The translations under genes were made by a program, and so were the position numbers. A stretch of 16,484 nucleotides of DNA, from the NCBI GenBank assembly GCA_964426305.1, contig CAYRPO010000022.1, forward strand, positions 1 to 16,484, written 5' to 3'. Shown here piece after piece: positions 1 to 7,953 of the stretch. Numbering within the stretch: position 1 is the stretch's first letter; each line of letters starts with the position of its first letter. This DNA comes from CAYRPO01 sp964426305. GTDB taxonomy: Bacteria; Patescibacteriota; Saccharimonadia; Saccharimonadales; CAIOMD01. The notes beneath the pieces are model-generated. The model had not been told where the DNA came from. It was given only the letters and a program-made list of their open reading frames with translations, and made no database searches.

Positions 1-13
1 TCGCAGACCCTAC

Positions 14-19
14 TACAAT
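14..19 (+). promoter_or_regulatory. Candidate -10 element (TACAAT) of the first gene
   Basis: TACAAT lies 13 nt before the ATG at 33. A start of transcription 6-8 nt downstream would leave a leader of about 5-7 nt with no room for a ribosome binding site. The -35 region would fall outside the window. Confidence 0.4.
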
Positions 20-32
20 AAACATCAGCACT

Positions 33-2083
33 ATGAAAACAACAGAACAACCCGAAGAGCTGCATGGCGTTCCGCCCCTACAGCCCCAGGCTGAAAACCA
101 AACCAGCCAAGATTTTATCGCGAGCCTTGAAGTGACATCTACAGTCACACCGCAAGATCCACTGCCAACCGATGGCGTGAGTGATCCCGAACATACTAAA
201 ACAGGATCGGACAAAGAAGCAGTTGACGATACGTTTGTCGCCGAGGCGGTAGATGATATCGTGGCCCACGAAAGCGATGAGCTCATAGAAGCTAAAGATC
301 GTGAAGCGCAGATATCGAGCGTTCCTGTCGCGACGGGTCCTGTGGAAAGATTCAAGCAAGCTCTATCGACATGGTGGCATAACAAGAAGGCTCGTAATGC
401 TACATTATTTGGTATTAGCTTGGTTGTCTGTTTGCTTATGATTGTTCCTTTTAGTCGCTACGCCATACTGAACGCATGCGGTGTACGCGCAAGCGCAACA
501 CTGCATGTTGTCGACGCGAAAAGCGGCCAACCAATCCATGGAGTGGATGTGCTGATTGCAGGCAATGTAGGACGGACTAACGACCAAGGACAGGTAACTA
601 TAACTGACCTACCGCTTGGCCCGACTGTACTATCTCTCAAAAAGCGCTCTTTCGCACCAGTTGACCAGCAAACAGTTATCGGGTGGGGGTCGAATCAGTA
701 TAGCGATCCAATCCAGCTTGAACCAGTTGGTACTCAATTTGCGTTTACGATCACAAACTGGCAAAGCGGCGCAGCGATCGAAAAAGCTGAAGTGACCGAT
801 GGCGAGAGCGTTGCGGTGGCGAACGATAAGGGGGTTGCTGTATTGGTCGTCGAGCCCACTGAAAAAGATCTGGAGGTGACTGTTCGAGCTCAAGGGTACC
901 GGAGTGAAAAAGTAGTCATTTTGAGTACTGATACGAGCGCCAAGAAACAAGCGCTTGTTCCAGACAATCCGGATGTTTTTCTGTCCAAGCGTTCTGGGAA
1001 GCTAGACCTGTACAAACGAGATCTTGATGGCAAAAACGAAGCGGTATTACTGGCAGAAAATGACAACGAAACTGGCGACGTGTCATTGCTGACTCGGCAG
1101 CCTGGAGACAAGGCTGCATTTGTATCTACTCGAGATGGCAAAAAAAATAGTGACGGGTATCCGTTGAAGAATCTGTACATTGTTGACGTTCGGGCAAAGT
1201 CCGTATCAAAAGTCGACGGCACTGAGTCNNNNNNNNNNNNNNNNNNNNNNNNNNNNNNNNNNNNNNNNNNNNNNNNNNNNNNNNNNNNNNNNNNNNNNNN
1301 NNNNNNNNNNNNNNNNNNNNNNNNNNNNTGTACATTGTTGACGTTCGGGCAAAGTCCGTATCAAAAGTCGACGGCACTGAGTCCGAAGATTTAATTCTTT
1401 TGGGATGGTCCGACAATACGGTGGTATTCCAGAAGATTGTCGCAGGGGCGAGCGCTGGCAACCCAAAGCGAAATCGGATTTTGGCCTACAACGTAGAGAC
1501 GAGCAAACTTATCGAGCTGACTTCTGCAAATTACTTTAATGATGTGAAAATGATTGATGGGTTGGTATATGGGGCAGCAAACAGCGGTGGCATACCTGGA
1601 GGCAGTGCTGCAACCCAGCTTGTGCGCATTGCACCTGACGGCAGTAATCGCACGGTTATCTTAAACCAAGAAGTTTGGGCATTGTACAGAACTGATCTAC
1701 AGTCACTTTATGCCTTAGCCCCCAATAACAAATGGTTTACGCAAACACTTGGTCAGCAGTCAATGGCTGCAACAGCAGCAGCTTCAAAGACTCACCGTGA
1801 ATATGTTCGTTCTCCTGCCAATACACAAGCTGCTTGGGTTGATCAACGAGATGGCAAAGGTGTTCTACTGGTGCAAGATATAAAAGGTGGCCCAGATGTG
1901 CAGGTTGTATCGCAAGGTGGCCTGGGGTGGCCGATTCGCTGGATCAATGACCAACAAATTCTAGCTACCGTCAAAAGCAGTCAAGAAACAGCTACGTATA
2001 TTATTGATGTGCCAACCAAGAAAATTATAAAAGTTGGCGACATTACAGTAACTCGTAATAATGGCTACAATTGGTATTACTAA
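33..2083 (+). CDS. Membrane-anchored protein with two Ig-like (carboxypeptidase-regulatory-like) domains and a propeller-like C-terminus, interrupted by an assembly gap
   Basis: One gene is split by a false gap. Frame 33-1228 and frame 1400-2083 join in phase when the duplicated 55 bp and the Ns (1229-1383) are removed, giving about 631 aa. Residues 1-115 are acidic, Pro/Ser/Thr-rich and probably disordered in the cytoplasm. One membrane helix lies at about 124-142 (LFGISLVVCLLMIVPF). Two Ig-like units follow at about 154-232 and 234-308; the first has the DAKSGQPIHGVDV and TNDQGQVTI pattern of carboxypeptidase-regulatory-like domains. From about 313 to the end, repeated strands such as KLDLYKRDLDGK and LYIVDVRAKS suggest a TolB/DPP6-like beta-propeller facing outward. 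No enzyme active site was recognised, and a role in surface display or binding is only inferred. A TACAAT -10 at 14-19 gives a very short leader. The merge is near certain; the function is unknown. Confidence 0.85.
1174..1383. other. Assembly gap flanked by an identical 55-bp duplication
   Basis: Bases 1174-1228 and 1329-1383 are identical over 55 bp and sit directly against a run of exactly 100 Ns (1229-1328). Two contigs sharing one 55-mer were joined without merging it. Deleting 155 bp restores the reading frame of the gene at 33-2083, with VDGTES running into EDLILLGW. The Ns therefore probably represent no missing sequence. Confidence 0.95.
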
Positions 2084-2125
2084 AGATTGTATACAAGCAC
2101 TGGTCACTGATTTTTATGCGATCTT

Positions 2126-2974
2126 ATGAATATTGAGCAGTTTCGGCATATAGTTTGGGCATATTATGCACAGCACCAACGGTTACTCCCTTGGCGCGAG
2201 GGTGTTGATCTGCCCGATTTTGCATATAAAGTCTTAGTTTCGGAGTTTATGTTGCAACAAACACAAGTGCCAAGAGTACTGCCAAAATTTAATCAGTTTA
2301 TACGCGCCTTCGCCACGTTAGGTGAATTGTCAGAAGCGCCCTTATCCGAAGTGCTACGGCAATGGCAAGGGTTGGGGTATAATCGTCGAGCAAAATATCT
2401 TCATGCAACCGCGCAGCAACTTGTTATGCAGTACAATGGCTTGGTACCGTCAGATGTCAGCACGTTGTGCCGGCTACCTGGTGTTGGGCCGGGGACTGCC
2501 GCTGCTTTGCGTGTATATGTCTACAACACACCTACTGTGTTTGTTGAAACAAATATTCGAACAGTATTCTTGTATCATTTTTTTCCACAACAACTCGCGG
2601 TCACAGATAACGCACTACTGCCATATATTGAGGCGGCGCAGGATACGACATCGCCAAGAGAATGGTATTGGGCCCTAATGGACTATGGTACATTTTTGAA
2701 AAAAACGGCCGGCAATCATGCTCGACGGAGCGCACATCATATACGACAATCACCGTTCGAGGGGTCTCGTCGCCAGCTGCGTGGCCGCATCTTGAAACAG
2801 CTTGTCGGCGCACCAGCAACATATACTACGCTACAGGCACTATGCATGTCAGACGGGAGGTTTGATGATGTATTGGAAAGCCTTGTTCGCGAAGGCCTCG
2901 TCGTCGTACAGTGCGGGCTATATTTGTTACCAGAACATCAAAATACTCATGATACAATAGATGCGTATGTATAA
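2126..2974 (+). CDS. MutY-like A/G-specific adenine glycosylase (HhH-GPD family) without iron-sulfur cluster ligands
   Basis: 282 aa DNA glycosylase of the HhH-GPD superfamily, presumably a base-excision repair enzyme that removes adenine mispaired with 8-oxoguanine. MutY landmarks are PWR (22-24), SEFMLQQTQV with the catalytic Glu at 40, WQGLGYNRRAKYL (80-92) and the helix-hairpin-helix LPGVGPGTAAAL (117-128). Gly occupies the position of the endonuclease III lysine, so it should be a monofunctional glycosylase. Two oddities: the catalytic Asp (DxNV in MutY) is Glu141 in VETNIRTVF, and the four C-terminal cluster cysteines are absent, as the stretch after ALMDYGTF (184-191) has none. The MutT-like C-terminal domain is also missing; about 50 residues resembling a winged helix (215-270) take its place. 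A few CPR proteins of this type appear in databases as adenine glycosylases, so substrate is inferred. A weak TTTTAT lies 8 nt before the ATG. Confidence 0.8.
   Translation: MNIEQFRHIVWAYYAQHQRLLPWREGVDLPDFAYKVLVSEFMLQQTQVPRVLPKFNQFIRAFATLGELSEAPLSEVLRQWQGLGYNRRAKYLHATAQQLVMQYNGLVPSDVSTLCRLPGVGPGTAAALRVYVYNTPTVFVETNIRTVFLYHFFPQQLAVTDNALLPYIEAAQDTTSPREWYWALMDYGTFLKKTAGNHARRSAHHIRQSPFEGSRRQLRGRILKQLVGAPATYTTLQALCMSDGRFDDVLESLVREGLVVVQCGLYLLPEHQNTHDTIDAYV
2950..2958 (+). promoter_or_regulatory. Extended -10 promoter (TGATACAAT) inside the end of the glycosylase gene
   Basis: TGATACAAT fits the extended -10 form TGnTATAAT. Transcription would begin near 2965-2967, at the ATG of the next gene, giving a leaderless mRNA. 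That favours the ATG at 2967 over the one at 2961, which sits only 2 nt after the hexamer. Confidence 0.5.
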
Positions 2975-3530
2975 GTTGTTTGTTATTTTTGCTGTCGTGA
3001 TCAGTGTGATTGTTGCGCCCCATGCGCTCGCACAGAGCGGCTCTGGCAACCTGAGTGATCGCCTACAACAAGTGGTGGAGCAGCGCAATATCCAGCTAGA
3101 CCCAGGGAAGCGATCGTTGGTACTGGCAAAATGTCAGGCTGTTCAGCAAGCTATGCGTATTCAATCTGTTCAAACGACCAGCGCGTTAAGAAAGCGCCAA
3201 CAGGCAATCAACGATACGCAACTTGAAATGGTAGCACTGAAGCTCCGCATGACACGTCAAGGTGTGGATGCTTCCGAACTAGAGCTGTTACGCGGCAAAC
3301 TACAGCAAAAGGCTGATAAACTTACGATTGCCAGCGATATCTACGGCCAGGCAGCGAGTGATGCACAGACTGTGAACTGCACTGAGCGGCCTGAACAATT
3401 TATGGCCGCGCTTGAGCTGACCCGAGAGGCTCGGGCCGAACAGCAAAAGGCAGCGCGACAGGTAACAGTAGTGTTGTATGATTCGCCACATTCTTTATTG
3501 CCGGCGCTGAAGAAACGGCTCGTGCTATGA
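2967..3530 (+). CDS. Exported coiled-coil protein of unknown function
   Basis: 187 aa from the ATG at 2967 (an in-frame ATG at 2961 adds two residues). The first 22 residues are a typical Sec signal peptide: a hydrophobic core (LFVIFAVVISVIVA) and an ALA/Q cleavage site. The mature part is almost all helical and charged, rich in Gln, Lys and Leu, with heptad-like stretches (LRKRQQAINDTQLEMVALKL and the segment after it), consistent with a long coiled coil. There are two cysteines, one in LAKCQAV and one in TVNCTER. It overlaps the end of the glycosylase gene by 8 nt, and its stop overlaps the next start as ATGA, so it is probably coupled to the membrane protein at 3527. No named family recognised. 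A periplasm-like or cell-surface partner of that membrane protein is inferred from position only. Confidence 0.75.
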   Translation: MYKLFVIFAVVISVIVAPHALAQSGSGNLSDRLQQVVEQRNIQLDPGKRSLVLAKCQAVQQAMRIQSVQTTSALRKRQQAINDTQLEMVALKLRMTRQGVDASELELLRGKLQQKADKLTIASDIYGQAASDAQTVNCTERPEQFMAALELTREARAEQQKAARQVTVVLYDSPHSLLPALKKRLVL

Positions 3531-3856
3531 GTGAGGCGATGAACCTAAAGCCTGTTGCACCAAAAACAGCCAACCCAGTTGTTGCGATTGTTGGGGCAAT
3601 CACTCTATCATTACTCATGGTGAGTGTTACGTTTGTGCTCTTTTTGCGCTCGTCTGCATATGAAACAGTGCAACAACTGCATGATGAATCTCTTCTACAG
3701 CCCGTAGATCTTGGGCCCGGCGTAGATACCACAAGTCCTGTTAAGGGCACGGACATAGATGCGTTTGGTGCAAAAATTGAGCAACGAGCTCGCGCATTTA
3801 ACGATACAACCGATTTTGATACTGACGAACTAAGTGAAGAGGCCTTTGGTTTTTAG
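3527..3856 (+). CDS. Small single-pass membrane protein of unknown function
   Basis: 109 aa. A short N-terminal segment (1-17) precedes one strong membrane helix at about 18-40 (VVAIVGAITLSLLMVSVTFV), then a polar, Asp/Glu/Thr-rich tail of about 68 residues with no cysteine and no recognised domain. By the positive-inside rule (Lys residues before the helix) the tail should face outward. The start overlaps the previous stop as ATGA, typical of translational coupling, so it likely works with the exported coiled-coil protein. Its TAG stop (3854-3856) overlaps the TAA stop of the opposite-strand channel gene (3853-3855 on the other strand), leaving no room for a terminator. The function is unknown. 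Confidence 0.7.
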   Translation: MSEAMNLKPVAPKTANPVVAIVGAITLSLLMVSVTFVLFLRSSAYETVQQLHDESLLQPVDLGPGVDTTSPVKGTDIDAFGAKIEQRARAFNDTTDFDTDELSEEAFGF

Positions 3857-4683
3857 CCAGCCAGCTTGAGTTTATTCTTTGACTGCGCTTCTGCTAGGCG
3901 TCGCAACAAAGTACTTTTTGCATCGTCTTGATGCTTGGCGGTTGTCTGATACTCAAGTCGCACTGAGACTTTTTTGCCATTGACCATTTCGATTGATGCA
4001 ATTGACAGAGGGCCTTTAAATAAGTGTGCAGATGGCTCATCATTCTGTAGTGTATCGGAGAGTTTGGTGATGAAGGTCGCAAATTCGTCGACTTTTGTTG
4101 CACTATCTATATCAACATCGATGAATGCTTTTAGCGTAGCGATGCTCTTGTTTGACGTACTTAAAATTGAGCCGTTTGGCACATGGATTAAACTCCCATC
4201 GGCTGTACGCACAACTGTAGCGCGGACATTAACCGCTTCGACACAGCCGCGAATCGTGCCGGCTCCGCCGCCGTGTAATTCGACAAAATCATCAACTTTG
4301 TAACGGTCTTCCGCGATGATAAGGAGGCCACTGATAAAGTCTTTGATGATACTTTGTGTGCCAAAAGCTAATGCAGCTCCAATGATACCGGCACTAGTTA
4401 AAAGCGGTGCAACTGGTATGCCTAACTCTTGCATAATCATCACAGTCGCGACAAACCAGACAATCATTGCGCTTGATGCGCTGACGATACTGTTGATAGT
4501 CTTGATGCGCTTTTGGCGTGCCCTCGTTGTCTTAAAAAGCTCTTGTTTCGTGGCTATTGCGGCAACTTTTTGCAGAACATAGCGCAAACCAACCTGTACG
4601 AAACAAGCCCCCAAGATGATAAGTAAAATATTGATCAGGTTTGATCCTTTTGCCAAAACACTCTCAGATAAAAACCATTCCAT
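3853..4683 (-). CDS. MscS-family small-conductance mechanosensitive channel
   Basis: 276 aa from the ATG at 4683. It forms a homo-oligomeric pore in the cytoplasmic membrane that opens under tension and releases solutes on hypo-osmotic shock. Membrane helices lie at about 14-36 and 64-86. The pore helix TM3 (93-125) has the Gly/Ala-rich pattern of MscS (TSAGIIGAALAFGTQS) and runs into KDFISGLLIIAEDRYKVDDFVEL, the start of the cytosolic beta domain. The motif VVRTADGSLIHVPNGSI (157-173) is the conserved loop of that domain; an alpha/beta vestibule follows to the end. The frame stays open upstream to 4788, inside murC, but the TACAAT at 4693-4698 and the position of the first helix favour the short start. 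It lies 28 nt behind murC on the same strand. Confidence 0.88.
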   Translation of the reverse strand: MEWFLSESVLAKGSNLINILLIILGACFVQVGLRYVLQKVAAIATKQELFKTTRARQKRIKTINSIVSASSAMIVWFVATVMIMQELGIPVAPLLTSAGIIGAALAFGTQSIIKDFISGLLIIAEDRYKVDDFVELHGGGAGTIRGCVEAVNVRATVVRTADGSLIHVPNGSILSTSNKSIATLKAFIDVDIDSATKVDEFATFITKLSDTLQNDEPSAHLFKGPLSIASIEMVNGKKVSVRLEYQTTAKHQDDAKSTLLRRLAEAQSKNKLKLAG

Positions 4684-4692
4684 GTTCATTCC

Positions 4693-4698
4693 ATTGTA
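4693..4698 (-). promoter_or_regulatory. -10 element (TACAAT) of the MscS gene
   Basis: On the minus strand TACAAT ends 9 nt before the ATG at 4683, between the murC stop and the channel start. It suggests that the channel gene has its own nearly leaderless transcript besides any read-through from murC. Confidence 0.45.
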
Positions 4699-4711
4699 TA
4701 GCACAGTCGCG

Positions 4712-6016
4712 TCAAAGTATGTGCTTTTTGGTGGTGTTGGTGGAAAAAGTGGTGCGCAGCCACTCGTCGAGGCTTCCGCCGCCACCACCGGCCATACATA
4801 TCACAAGGCCACCATTGCTCAGATGGTTGCGGATTGCTGTTTCAAGTTCGGGACCTTGTTTGCTTGCCTCCGCGGGTGTGTGTGGCGGTAAATATGCGAT
4901 CAGTTCCTCCGGGGTATAGATATGCATGGCAGGATCTTCGCGTGCCAGGTAACTCGGGAGCCACAAAACCTTTTGGGCGCCCTTGAAACAGTCGCCATAT
5001 AGCTCTTTGGCATATTGTTGCCGCTGATTTGTGAGCGGCTCGTACACGGCCATGACAGCATCAGATAATTCGTTTGCTAATTGCATTGTTGCCCTGACTT
5101 CCTCGGGGGTATGAGCATAGTCACTATACAGGCCTGCCGCAATCTGTTCAAATCGCCGATCTGTACCCGGAAATTTATTCATGGCGTGTACGATATCAGC
5201 CTCATCTGCATGTATCAATCGCTGCATTGCTCGAATTGCAACAACTGCGTTTTGACGGTTATGAACCCCGGGTAGCGTAATCTGGCTCAGGAGTGGGTCG
5301 TGTGGTGATATGGCTTCAGCCGTGTCTCCTGGCTCGATACCAAGGTATGTTGCATCGCGCATATGGAGCGTTGTATGAAAGCTTTGGCGTATGAAATCTT
5401 GAAAGGCTTGCTTATATGATTCCCTTGTCGTGAAGATATCATGATGATCCCAGTCGACGGTTGTGATGATGCTGCTGTATGGGTGAAACGCCAAAAAGTT
5501 GCGATCAAATTCATCACATTCATATACAAAATATGTACTTTTTTGGTCAAAGTGTCCCATGTCGGCAAAAGTCATTTTGGCACCTACAGAAAAACTAACC
5601 GGAATTTGTAGCTCATGGAAAAGCCACACAAGCATGGCTGTTGTTGTTGTTTTGCCATGGGTACCAGCAACTGCAATAAGTCTGAGATCTTGATCTTGCA
5701 AAATCGTGTTCAGACACTCATCTCTCTTGCTTGTACGGATGTTGTGGTCCGCCGCAAAAAGAAGTTCCTCTGGGTCTTTCTGCTCCAGTGTGATAGCCGA
5801 CGAATGGACGATCCAATCGATTGGTGTGCTGGCGTGCACTGTGGCTATTTGCTCGTGCGTCTGTCCGATATGGAGTTTTATGCCTTGCTTTTGTAGGTAG
5901 TCTGTATATTGACTTGGTCGTTTGTCGGAGCCCGATACGAGATATCCGGCCTGCTTGGCAATGAGAGCTAATGGCCCAATGCCTGTACCGCCGATTCCAG
6001 AAAAGAAAATATGCAT
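4712..6016 (-). CDS. murC: UDP-N-acetylmuramate--L-alanine ligase (MurC-type Mur ligase)
   Basis: 434 aa. It joins L-Ala to UDP-MurNAc with ATP, the first peptide step of cytoplasmic peptidoglycan precursor synthesis. Three Mur ligase domains can be followed: an N-terminal Rossmann domain with GIGGTGIGPLA (7-17); the ATPase domain with the P-loop GTHGKTT (118-124), ECDEFDRNFL (166-175) and DWDHHDIF (188-195); then HNRQNAVVAI (252-261), GTDRRFE (284-290) and the C-terminal DYAHTPEEV (299-307), matching the MurC/Mpl form of the HHPTE motif. It is somewhat shorter than typical MurC. The frame is open to 6082, but the N-terminus MHIFFSGIGG marks the start at 6016. A TAGAAT -10 lies 7 nt upstream, so the mRNA may be leaderless. 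The related recycling ligase Mpl shares these motifs and is the main alternative, though organisms of this type rarely keep recycling pathways. Confidence 0.85.
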   Translation of the reverse strand: MHIFFSGIGGTGIGPLALIAKQAGYLVSGSDKRPSQYTDYLQKQGIKLHIGQTHEQIATVHASTPIDWIVHSSAITLEQKDPEELLFAADHNIRTSKRDECLNTILQDQDLRLIAVAGTHGKTTTTAMLVWLFHELQIPVSFSVGAKMTFADMGHFDQKSTYFVYECDEFDRNFLAFHPYSSIITTVDWDHHDIFTTRESYKQAFQDFIRQSFHTTLHMRDATYLGIEPGDTAEAISPHDPLLSQITLPGVHNRQNAVVAIRAMQRLIHADEADIVHAMNKFPGTDRRFEQIAAGLYSDYAHTPEEVRATMQLANELSDAVMAVYEPLTNQRQQYAKELYGDCFKGAQKVLWLPSYLAREDPAMHIYTPEELIAYLPPHTPAEASKQGPELETAIRNHLSNGGLVICMAGGGGGSLDEWLRTTFSTNTTKKHIL

Positions 6017-6023
6017 ACCTTCT

Positions 6024-6029
6024 ATTCTA
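6024..6029 (-). promoter_or_regulatory. -10 element (TAGAAT) of murC
   Basis: TAGAAT on the minus strand ends 7 nt before the murC ATG. The 57-bp divergent gap (6017-6073) also carries TATATA at 6043-6048 for the opposite transporter gene, so the two promoters are packed together. Confidence 0.45.
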
Positions 6030-6042
6030 CAGAATTTGTTAC

Positions 6043-6048
6043 TATATA
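6043..6048 (+). promoter_or_regulatory. Candidate -10 element (TATATA) of the MFS gene
   Basis: TATATA (or TATAAG at 6045-6050) lies 25 nt before the ATG at 6074. The resulting leader of about 20 nt is A-rich and has no Shine-Dalgarno sequence. Confidence 0.35.
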
Positions 6049-6073
6049 AGTGAACATATAAAAAAACAAATAC

Positions 6074-7288
6074 ATGATTCAAAAAGTTATCACTCAGCTA
6101 TTGCGGCGACAGCATTATTGGCGCACTGTTAGTTTCGACGAATTGAGCGAACTCTATACGAGCATGTTTTTACGATCAATGGCTCTCAACATTGTCGGAA
6201 TCTTTGTGCCTATATATCTCTATAGGCTTGGCTATAGCATAACTAGTTTATGTGCCATGTACGTTGTCTGGTTTCTGGTTCGCCCGCCGCTGGCATATAT
6301 ATCGGCACAAGCGATCGCTCGTTTTGGGCCAAAACACACCATGGCACTAGGCGTAAGCTCGCACATTGTCTTTTTGGCAGTCTTACTTAGTATGGAGTCG
6401 ATGCGTTGGCCGCTGGCGTTCGTCGCTACCGTAGGGTCTTTTGCTATATCGAGCTATGCGATGGCCTACGAGGTTGATTTTTCCAAGGTAAAACACCGTG
6501 ATCATGGTGGCAAGGAGCTTGGCTATGTACATATGTTTACAAAAGTTGGGGCAATTTTAGGACCGTTACTAGGTGGATTGCTGGCGACATTGACCAGCCC
6601 CCGTTATACTATCGCCATTGCAATTTTTGCCATGCTTGGATCGCTGATCCCCATTTTTATGTCAGCAGAACCAGTGAAGACAAAGCAGCATCTGCGCCTG
6701 TCAGGTTTTCCGTGGCGTCGACATACGCGCGACATACAATCCTCGCTTTTCTATTCGGCTGACAATGGGGCTTCGTTGGTTGTCTGGCCTCTGTTTCTGG
6801 GCGTAATTATTTTTACGGGAGCAGATGCTTTTGCGGCCGTCGGGGCTTTGACTGCGCTTGGCACCGGTGTGGCGCTGATTGCAATTCGCATGATTGGCAT
6901 CCTGATTGACGAGCAACAAGGTGGTCTCTTGCTAAGAGTTGGAGTCATACTCAATAGTCTTGTTCATGTCTCGAGAGTATTTGTGACTGTACCTATGCAA
7001 ACGATTCCCATTAGCATGATCAACGAGCCTATCACCTCGATGTTTCAGATGCCATACGCCAAGGGTGTGTATGACGCGGCTGATAGTGTACCGGGATATC
7101 GTATCGTGTACTTGGCCATTATGCAGGTATCCCAGGCTATTGGATTGGTAATATTCTGGCTCATCATGACGGCCATGTCATTATTTTTGAGCACGGACAT
7201 GACACTACGATTGGGATTTGTGGTCGCTGCGGTGCAGTCGCTTGGAATTATGTTACAGCGGTTTCCGGCGCTACGGAGCTATGCATGA
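6074..7288 (+). CDS. Major facilitator superfamily transporter
   Basis: 404 aa integral membrane protein with about 11-12 hydrophobic helices in two halves separated by a polar loop near residues 195-220 (AEPVKTKQHLRLSGFPWRRH). The TM2-TM3 region carries RPPLAYISAQAIARFGPKHTM, a loose version of the MFS A-like loop, and a similar DEQQGG loop occurs in the second half. The segment GAILGPLLGGLLATLT is typical of MFS helix 5. The substrate cannot be read from the sequence; drug or metabolite efflux is a guess. It starts a two-gene operon: its TGA overlaps the ATG of the next gene (ATGA at 7285-7288). It is divergent from murC over a 57-bp gap. Confidence 0.8.
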   Translation: MIQKVITQLLRRQHYWRTVSFDELSELYTSMFLRSMALNIVGIFVPIYLYRLGYSITSLCAMYVVWFLVRPPLAYISAQAIARFGPKHTMALGVSSHIVFLAVLLSMESMRWPLAFVATVGSFAISSYAMAYEVDFSKVKHRDHGGKELGYVHMFTKVGAILGPLLGGLLATLTSPRYTIAIAIFAMLGSLIPIFMSAEPVKTKQHLRLSGFPWRRHTRDIQSSLFYSADNGASLVVWPLFLGVIIFTGADAFAAVGALTALGTGVALIAIRMIGILIDEQQGGLLLRVGVILNSLVHVSRVFVTVPMQTIPISMINEPITSMFQMPYAKGVYDAADSVPGYRIVYLAIMQVSQAIGLVIFWLIMTAMSLFLSTDMTLRLGFVVAAVQSLGIMLQRFPALRSYA

Positions 7289-7896
7289 ATAAACATTATG
7301 CCCACGGCTTATGGCATCGTACGAGACTACCGTCATTGATCGTGCTGGTAGTACTCGCAGCCGTATGTACTGCGCTCACCGTCCTGTTTTTGCGGGCCAA
7401 TAACATGCGTATGATTGAGCTTCGTCAGGCCGTATATACCGCCGACGAGCAAGATGGAGACGTCGAAGCGGCATTACGGGCCCTGAGGCAGCATGTCTAT
7501 GGCCATATGAACACAAACGTACGCTCCGGATCGACCACAAGTGAGCCGCCGATTCAGTTAGTTGGGCGCTTCAACAGGGCAGTCGCCGCCGAACAGGCTC
7601 GTATCGCGGCCAGTGGAGGTTCAAACCGCGTCTATGTAGAGGCCCAGAAGACATGCGAGAATCCAAACGTACCACTGACTGTACGTGCAAAATGCGTACA
7701 GGACTATGTTGCGGCCAATGGTGCGAGTGTGCCTCAGTTACAATTGCCTCCAAAAGAGATATATACGTTTGATTTTGTAAGCCCGAGATGGTCGCCTGAT
7801 GCGGCCGGAGTATCGTTAGTGTTTGCTGTTGTGTTTACTTGTTTACTGGTTGTTCGTTTACTATTTGGCCGCGTTGCAAAAAAGATCCTCGCTTAA
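7285..7896 (+). CDS. Two-TM membrane protein with an external cysteine-containing domain, unknown function
   Basis: 203 aa. Membrane helices at about 17-36 (SLIVLVVLAAVCTALTVLFL) and 174-194 (GVSLVFAVVFTCLLVVRLLF) flank an external domain of about 135 residues. Inside it CENPNVPLTVRAKC (124-137) could form a disulfide. The first helix is followed by a helical stretch (NMRMIELRQAVYTADEQDGDVEAALRALRQH) resembling the membrane-proximal part of sensor proteins. There is no kinase or nuclease motif. The ATGA overlap with the MFS transporter implies co-translation, perhaps as an accessory subunit or sensor; this is inferred. It is followed by a shared hairpin terminator. Confidence 0.7.
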   Translation: MNKHYAHGLWHRTRLPSLIVLVVLAAVCTALTVLFLRANNMRMIELRQAVYTADEQDGDVEAALRALRQHVYGHMNTNVRSGSTTSEPPIQLVGRFNRAVAAEQARIAASGGSNRVYVEAQKTCENPNVPLTVRAKCVQDYVAANGASVPQLQLPPKEIYTFDFVSPRWSPDAAGVSLVFAVVFTCLLVVRLLFGRVAKKILA

Positions 7897-7899
7897 CAA

Positions 7900-7931
7900 A
7901 ACAACCGTCAGCGTTGTGGCTGACGGTTGTT
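7900..7931. terminator. Bidirectional hairpin terminator between convergent genes
   Basis: A perfect 13-bp stem (7900-7912 with 7919-7931, core ACAACCGTCAGC/GCTGACGGTTGT) with a 6-nt loop lies between the stops of the genes at 7896 (+) and 7954 (-). On the minus strand it is followed by TTTTGTT, a proper U-tract, so it should end the minus-strand gene well. The plus-strand side has few Ts and is weaker. Confidence 0.85.
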
Positions 7932-7953
7932 ACGAGAATTGTTACCAACTACA

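Noticed and set aside
1174..1383. 55-bp direct repeat as a mobile-element target duplication or real repeat
   Set aside because: The same 55-bp length flanks both 100-N gaps, and collapse restores frames; it is an assembly artefact.
1400..2083. Separate 227-aa gene
   Set aside because: It is the in-frame continuation of the gene starting at 33 once the artificial gap is removed.
4684..4788. Longer N-terminus of the MscS channel
   Set aside because: It lies within murC, has no membrane or family features, and the promoter at 4693-4698 favours the ATG at 4683.
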